Source: Anaerovibrio lipolyticus LB2005
GTDB taxonomy: Bacteria > Bacillota > Negativicutes > Selenomonadales > Selenomonadaceae
Length of the DNA stretch: 64,000 nt
Reading direction: 5' to 3'
NCBI RefSeq assembly: GCF_000621545.1
Contig: NZ_JHYA01000006.1
Span: 62,001-126,000 of the forward strand
Shown here: positions 60,216-64,000 of the stretch, piece by piece
How the letters are laid out: every line of letters starts with the position of its first letter
Position numbering within the stretch: position 1 is the stretch's first letter
Position numbers and translations under genes: made by a program
The notes under the pieces: generated by a model
Database searches by the model: none
The model's input: the letters and a program-made list of their open reading frames with translations, nothing else
Told to the model about the DNA's origin: nothing

Positions 60216-61127
60216 ATGTCAATGGCAATAATGGAGGAAAAGATACAGGGTGTTACAAATGATATATTTGCTGATGTGGTTGAATCCCATTCTGCCAGCA
60301 AGCTATTTGAGCATTTGCAGCTGGACAGGGATGCCATTATCGGTATTTTGGATAATCTTGTGGCTATTCTTTTTCCAGCACATTTTGCAAATGAGAAAAC
60401 TCCTGGCACATATTCATTAAAATATGAAATGGGTACCAGACTTTCCAATGTGGTTAAGTGTTTAACAGATCAGGTTATGGTCTCCCTTCAGCAGCATCCG
60501 GAGTATAGCAGCAAAAATGATGAAATGAGACGGGACCACGCCGAGGCCATAGTTGGAATATTCGTGGATGCCCTTCCGGAGATTCGTCAGCTGTTAAAGA
60601 AGGATATTCAGGCAGGCTATGACGGAGACCCGGCGGCTACCAGCTTTGACGAGATTATTTTTTCCTATCCTGGCTTTTATGCCATTATGGTAAACCGTAT
60701 AGCCCATGTGTTGTACAAGCTGGAGGTTCCCATGATTCCACGAATCATGACAGAGCATGCCCACAGTCGTACAGGGGTAGATATCCATCCCGGAGCCCAG
60801 ATAGGAGAGTATTTTTTCATCGACCATGGAACGGGTGTGGTAATAGGTGAAACCACCGTTATTGGTGACAGAGTAAAGCTCTATCAGGGGGTTACCCTTG
60901 GTGGCCTGTCCACCAGAGGCGGGCAGAGCCTTCGTGGCCGGCGACGCCATCCTACTATTGGCAATGACGTTACTATATACTCCAACGCCTCCATCCTTGG
61001 AGGGGAAACGGTTATAGGGGATGGGTGTATTATTAGCGGTAACTGCTTTATAACCAGCTCCGTTGCTCCTGGTATGAGAGTCAGCAACGGCAAGGGAGAG
61101 CTACAGATTATACCGGATAAAAAATAA
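60216..61127 (+). CDS. cysE: Serine O-acetyltransferase
   Basis: This 303-residue enzyme makes O-acetylserine for cysteine synthesis. The N-terminal helical domain (about 1-170) is long, as in EpsC-type enzymes. The hexapeptide-repeat domain has [28 protein letters not shown] with the catalytic His/Asp, and [18 protein letters not shown] precedes ATG 60216, giving MSMAIMEE. It is likely co-transcribed with the gamma carbonic anhydrase gene. A very strong terminator follows. Confidence 0.92.
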   Translation: MSMAIMEEKIQGVTNDIFADVVESHSASKLFEHLQLDRDAIIGILDNLVAILFPAHFANEKTPGTYSLKYEMGTRLSNVVKCLTDQVMVSLQQHPEYSSKNDEMRRDHAEAIVGIFVDALPEIRQLLKKDIQAGYDGDPAATSFDEIIFSYPGFYAIMVNRIAHVLYKLEVPMIPRIMTEHAHSRTGVDIHPGAQIGEYFFIDHGTGVVIGETTVIGDRVKLYQGVTLGGLSTRGGQSLRGRRRHPTIGNDVTIYSNASILGGETVIGDGCIISGNCFITSSVAPGMRVSNGKGELQIIPDKK

Positions 61128-61146
61128 AATACTATGTGTTCATAAT

Positions 61147-61185
61147 GCCAGTCAGCAAAAATAAACTTTTGCTGACTGGCTTTTT
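61147..61185 (+). terminator. Intrinsic terminator after cysE
   Basis: A perfect 14-bp stem (61147-61160 with 61167-61180) is followed by five T. Confidence 0.92.
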
Positions 61186-61207
61186 ATTTAAAGGAAATAC
61201 GTTATTT

Positions 61208-61236
61208 TTGTAGAAAATAAGATAAGATAGTATAAT
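61208..61236 (+). promoter_or_regulatory. Promoter of the NHLM export operon
   Basis: TTGTAG (61208-61213) and a perfect TATAAT (61231-61236) lie 17 bases apart, about 100 bases before the first gene. No small peptide gene with a ribosome binding site is seen in between. Confidence 0.65.
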
Positions 61237-61337
61237 GTAAAATTATAGGTTAATTTTGATGAAAGATATATCACCTTATTTCATATATATATTGTTGAAT
61301 TATGAGATACTGCTAAAAATAGAAAGGACACGAGAAT

Positions 61338-62504
61338 ATGAAAAGATATTTTTATATAGGTATAGCCGTTATTATGGTTCTGGCCATTGGTTTGGTGGGC
61401 TATGGTGCCTGGCTGAATTATAGCGACGAAAACCAGATTGCCAATAGAATGGATAACCGTGTTATACAGCTATCCACTGCCAAGGCTGAGTATAGGGATA
61501 TACATCCTACAGTTTCTCTTCCGGCAGTACGTTTTAGCTCTGATAATATGGCTGATGCCATAGCACTTACGGATGGCCGTATTACTAACTGGCTGGTGGA
61601 AAAAAATGCTCCTGTACATAAGGGTGATATTCTGGTGTCATTGATTAATGAACAAATTCCTCTGAAAATCCAGCAGTCTTCCAGCACAGTTAGCCGTGCG
61701 GAGGCACAGCTGGCTCAGGCCTATAGTGCATACCAGCGTCAAGGGCGTCTTATGAAGAAACAAGCTACTTCACAGGAAAAATATGAAGCATCTGAAGCCC
61801 AGTATCTTGCTGCCAGGGAGGCCTTGCAGGAGGCTGAAGCTCAAAGAAATCAGCTGTATGTTCAACAGGATTGGCTAAATGTAAAGGCTCCTGTTGATGG
61901 GGATGTACTTCTTGTATATCAGCAGACAGGTTCTTATGTGCAGGCCGGAACTCCTGTGGCATTGGTAGGCAACTTTGATTATCTTAATTTTTCGGTAAAT
62001 CTTGCTGACAGTGAAATATATCATTTTAACGTTGGAGATAGGGCTTATTTAAGATTCCCTGATCATTGGTCCATGGGCAAGGCCTATGACACTGATTTTG
62101 GTGCAGGCAATTTGGGTGGTAATACGGAAATAATTGGCGTTCTGAAGGAAATAGTACCTCCATTGTCGGAGCCGGCAGCCATCAGACGTACAGTTTGGGA
62201 AGTAGATAACCGTGTCAGAATACTTGAGCCTATGACATATACAGGCGTAACTATGTATACATATAAGGATTATCATTGTCTTACTGTGCCATTGGATGCC
62301 ATGGTGGACAAATCCAATGACAAGGTATATGTGGTGGATGCAGACGGCATCGTTCATTTGCGTTCTATTAAAAGCGGTTGTGATGATGGAGTATACATAG
62401 AGATATTATCAGGCCTTTCAGAAGGCGATGCTGTAGTCGTAGGCAGTGTAGATGGCCTTAGTGATGGAATGAAGGTAAATATCAGACCGGAGGGAGGGGA
62501 ATAA
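61338..62504 (+). CDS. HlyD/RND-type periplasmic adaptor protein
   Basis: This 388-residue membrane-fusion protein has an N-terminal anchor (about 5-25). A biotinyl-lipoyl half-motif (ALTDGRITNWLVEKNAPVHKGDILV) is followed by a coiled-coil hairpin (about 115-180) and the second lipoyl half (VKAPVDGDVLLVYQQTGSYVQAG). A beta-barrel and membrane-proximal domain follow. Such adaptors join an inner-membrane pump to an outer-membrane channel, which fits a diderm host. AGAAAGGA precedes ATG. It is separated from the NHLM adaptor by one base, so it belongs to the same export operon. Confidence 0.88.
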   Translation: MKRYFYIGIAVIMVLAIGLVGYGAWLNYSDENQIANRMDNRVIQLSTAKAEYRDIHPTVSLPAVRFSSDNMADAIALTDGRITNWLVEKNAPVHKGDILVSLINEQIPLKIQQSSSTVSRAEAQLAQAYSAYQRQGRLMKKQATSQEKYEASEAQYLAAREALQEAEAQRNQLYVQQDWLNVKAPVDGDVLLVYQQTGSYVQAGTPVALVGNFDYLNFSVNLADSEIYHFNVGDRAYLRFPDHWSMGKAYDTDFGAGNLGGNTEIIGVLKEIVPPLSEPAAIRRTVWEVDNRVRILEPMTYTGVTMYTYKDYHCLTVPLDAMVDKSNDKVYVVDADGIVHLRSIKSGCDDGVYIEILSGLSEGDAVVVGSVDGLSDGMKVNIRPEGGE

Positions 62505-62505
62505 T

Positions 62506-63483
62506 ATGGCTGAAAAACAATGGGGTAGCGAAAATAAAGGTATTTTTAGCAAGGAAGCATTGGATAAGCTGCGTTCCCCGGAACAGCTGGATACTGTGTT
62601 GCCTATAACCAGTCCTATAGGCTGGATGGGCCTTGCTGCAGTGGCCGTTATGATGGTGGCTGTTGTGATATGGTCAATATTTGGTTCCTTCACCGTCAAG
62701 GCAGAGGGCGTAGGCATGATTATGGATTCCTCTGGTGTTTCAAAGGTGTCTTCTGTAGCCGGAGGCAAGATAGATAAGGTTTATGTACATCCCGGAGAAA
62801 AAATAAAAAAGGGAGCCATGATAGCCCATATAGAGCTGCCTCAGGAAACGGCGGCAACCCGTATGGCCCAGTACAATCCTGAACTGGCTTCCAGTAATCG
62901 TGACGCTAAAAACAAGGTCCATGAATTTGATTCACGTCGTTATCAGAAGGAAACAACGGAATATGTTTATTCCACACGCAGTGGTACAGTGGATGAAATA
63001 ATGGTGCAGGAGGGTGCTGTTATTGGTACCGGCTCTCCAATTATTACAGTGCGGAATGATGATGGACGCAATGAATTAAGCGGCATCATGTATGTATCTG
63101 TAAATAAGGGTAAAAGTGTAAAGCCAGGCCAGACAATTCAGATTGCTCCTGGTGGTGTGGATATTTCCCAAAGTGGAAGCCTTTTGGGAACGGTTCGTTC
63201 TGTTTCCCAGTATCCTGTATCTGCCCAGACCATGCAGTCCACATTAAATAATGAACAGCTGGTACAAGCTATTCTTCAGGCACAGCAGGGTGCCGTAATG
63301 GAAGTAATATTCGATTTGGTAAAGGATCCTGGCTCTGAATCAGGGTATTTGTGGACTTCTTCTGTGGGAGAACACAAGCCAATAACTGCTGGAAGCTTCT
63401 GTACCGGCACGATTATTATTGAGCGTCGTCCCCCTATCGAAAAAGTATTTTATCGTTTAAGCCAATGGCTGAGAAATAGGTGA
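62506..63483 (+). CDS. NHLM-type bacteriocin secretion protein (HlyD family)
   Basis: This 325-residue adaptor starts with the pattern of NHLM (nitrile-hydratase-leader microcin) secretion proteins: IFSKEALDKLRSPEQLDTVL followed by a membrane segment (about 40-62) and SFTVKAEGVGMI. Lipoyl-like halves surround a short middle region (GGKIDKVYVHPGEKIKKG). It couples to the peptidase-ABC transporter encoded next. GGAGGGGA precedes ATG 62506. The transporter gene starts 4 bp after its stop. Confidence 0.88.
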   Translation: MAEKQWGSENKGIFSKEALDKLRSPEQLDTVLPITSPIGWMGLAAVAVMMVAVVIWSIFGSFTVKAEGVGMIMDSSGVSKVSSVAGGKIDKVYVHPGEKIKKGAMIAHIELPQETAATRMAQYNPELASSNRDAKNKVHEFDSRRYQKETTEYVYSTRSGTVDEIMVQEGAVIGTGSPIITVRNDDGRNELSGIMYVSVNKGKSVKPGQTIQIAPGGVDISQSGSLLGTVRSVSQYPVSAQTMQSTLNNEQLVQAILQAQQGAVMEVIFDLVKDPGSESGYLWTSSVGEHKPITAGSFCTGTIIIERRPPIEKVFYRLSQWLRNR

Positions 63484-63487
63484 TGAT

Positions 63488-64000
63488 ATGTTAGTGGAAA
63501 AAATAAAAGATTTCTTTTCCAGCAGTCACCAACGGGTTAAAGTACCTACTATACTTCAGATGGAGGCTACAGAATGTGGTGCTGCAGCTCTGGCCATGAT
63601 TCTCGCCCATTATGGCTTATGGATACCCCTGGAGAAGCTGAGAGCAGAATGTGGTGTAAATCGCGATGGCTCTAAGGCCAGCTGCGTTATAAAGGCAGCA
63701 AGAAACCGTAACTGTGAAGCCAATGGTTATCGTTGGACCACCAATGATATTTTAAAATTGGAATCAGAAAAAATATTTCCTTTGATAATACATTGGGAAT
63801 TTAATCATTTTGTTGTCTTAGAAGGAATAAAGAACGGCAAGGCCTATCTTAATGATCCTGCCATGGGACGGAGAACAGTTCCTCTGGAGGAATTTCGTAC
63901 TTCCTATACGGGGGTATCTCTCCACATTACTCCAAATGAGAAATTCCAAAAGGAAGGTCGCCGCTACAACATATACAAGGATATGTTCCATAAACTAATG
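63488..64000 (+). CDS. NHLM-type peptidase-containing ABC transporter (N-terminus, cut by window end)
   Basis: The first 171 codons of a long transporter gene are visible and remain open at the window end. They form a C39 peptidase domain: Cys30 in ATECGAAALAM, His107 in NHFVVLEG and Asp123 in LNDPAMG form the catalytic triad. Such enzymes cut leader peptides after a Gly-Gly type site and export the rest. The order HlyD-NHLM adaptor-peptidase ABC is that of nitrile-hydratase-leader and Nif11-leader peptide systems. The membrane and ATPase domains and the substrate peptide lie beyond the window. Confidence 0.9.
   Translation, partial: MLVEKIKDFFSSSHQRVKVPTILQMEATECGAAALAMILAHYGLWIPLEKLRAECGVNRDGSKASCVIKAARNRNCEANGYRWTTNDILKLESEKIFPLIIHWEFNHFVVLEGIKNGKAYLNDPAMGRRTVPLEEFRTSYTGVSLHITPNEKFQKEGRRYNIYKDMFHKLM

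Noticed and set aside
61259-61360. Short frame starting MKDISPYF before the first adaptor, as an NHLM precursor peptide
   Set aside because: It overlaps the adaptor gene in another frame, has no ribosome binding site, no leader-type sequence and no Gly-Gly site.
1-64000. tRNA, rRNA genes and CRISPR arrays
   Set aside because: No tRNA-like cloverleaf signals, rRNA sequence or spaced identical repeats were noticed on either strand.

Overview
The window looks like a chromosomal segment of a low-GC Firmicute. I think a Negativicutes (Selenomonas/Anaerovibrio-like diderm) host is most likely, but this is an inference. It rests on the Firmicutes-type yicC-remA-gmk-rpoZ-coaBC cluster, stalk-domain L,D-transpeptidase, class II aldolase, Tn916-type integrase, and HlyD-type adaptors that fit an outer membrane. 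No rRNA, tRNA or CRISPR array was found.

Layout. 1-1830: right end of an integrated element (tail of a phage-type DNA polymerase, Tn916-like xis and int, and periodic repeats that look like integrase arm sites). 1911-3699: glycine riboswitch and Na+/alanine-glycine symporter. 3731-7107: OmpR/PhoP-type two-component system divergent from a PepSY protein, with a PhoP-box-like direct repeat between them. 7185-17068: helicase-exonuclease, aldolase, pseudouridine synthase, uracil permease, a tyrosine recombinase with a small membrane protein, glutamate racemase and a two-gene chromate-transporter-type pair preceded by a structured leader. 17453-26297: small membrane protein, amino acid permease, L,D-transpeptidase, then polA-mutM-coaE-slt-abi. 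26365-35663: mostly minus-strand accessory genes (LarA-type racemase, Ltp-repeat protein, MgtC, a 41-residue membrane peptide, acyltransferase with its TetR regulator, DUF362 ferredoxin-like protein, DUF4127-esterase fusion). 35824-48061: housekeeping genes (DJ-1, apt, lipoprotein, priA, double dynamin, dapF, yicC, remA, gmk, rpoZ, coaBC).

48134-57732 is the most unusual part: a tight operon of a STAS anti-sigma-antagonist-like protein, a 2032-residue two-module NRPS (A-PCP-C-A-PCP-C, no thioesterase or reductase), a MATE exporter and a membrane sensor SpoIIE/PP2C phosphatase. It reads as a small-molecule pathway with its own export and its own partner-switching sensor. The first adenylation domain lacks the amino-binding Asp, so the first building block may not be an ordinary alpha-amino acid.

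57821-61185 holds phosphoglucomutase, gamma carbonic anhydrase and serine acetyltransferase. 61208-64000 starts an NHLM-type peptide export operon (two HlyD-like adaptors and a C39 peptidase-ABC transporter cut by the window end). Its substrate peptide is not in the window.
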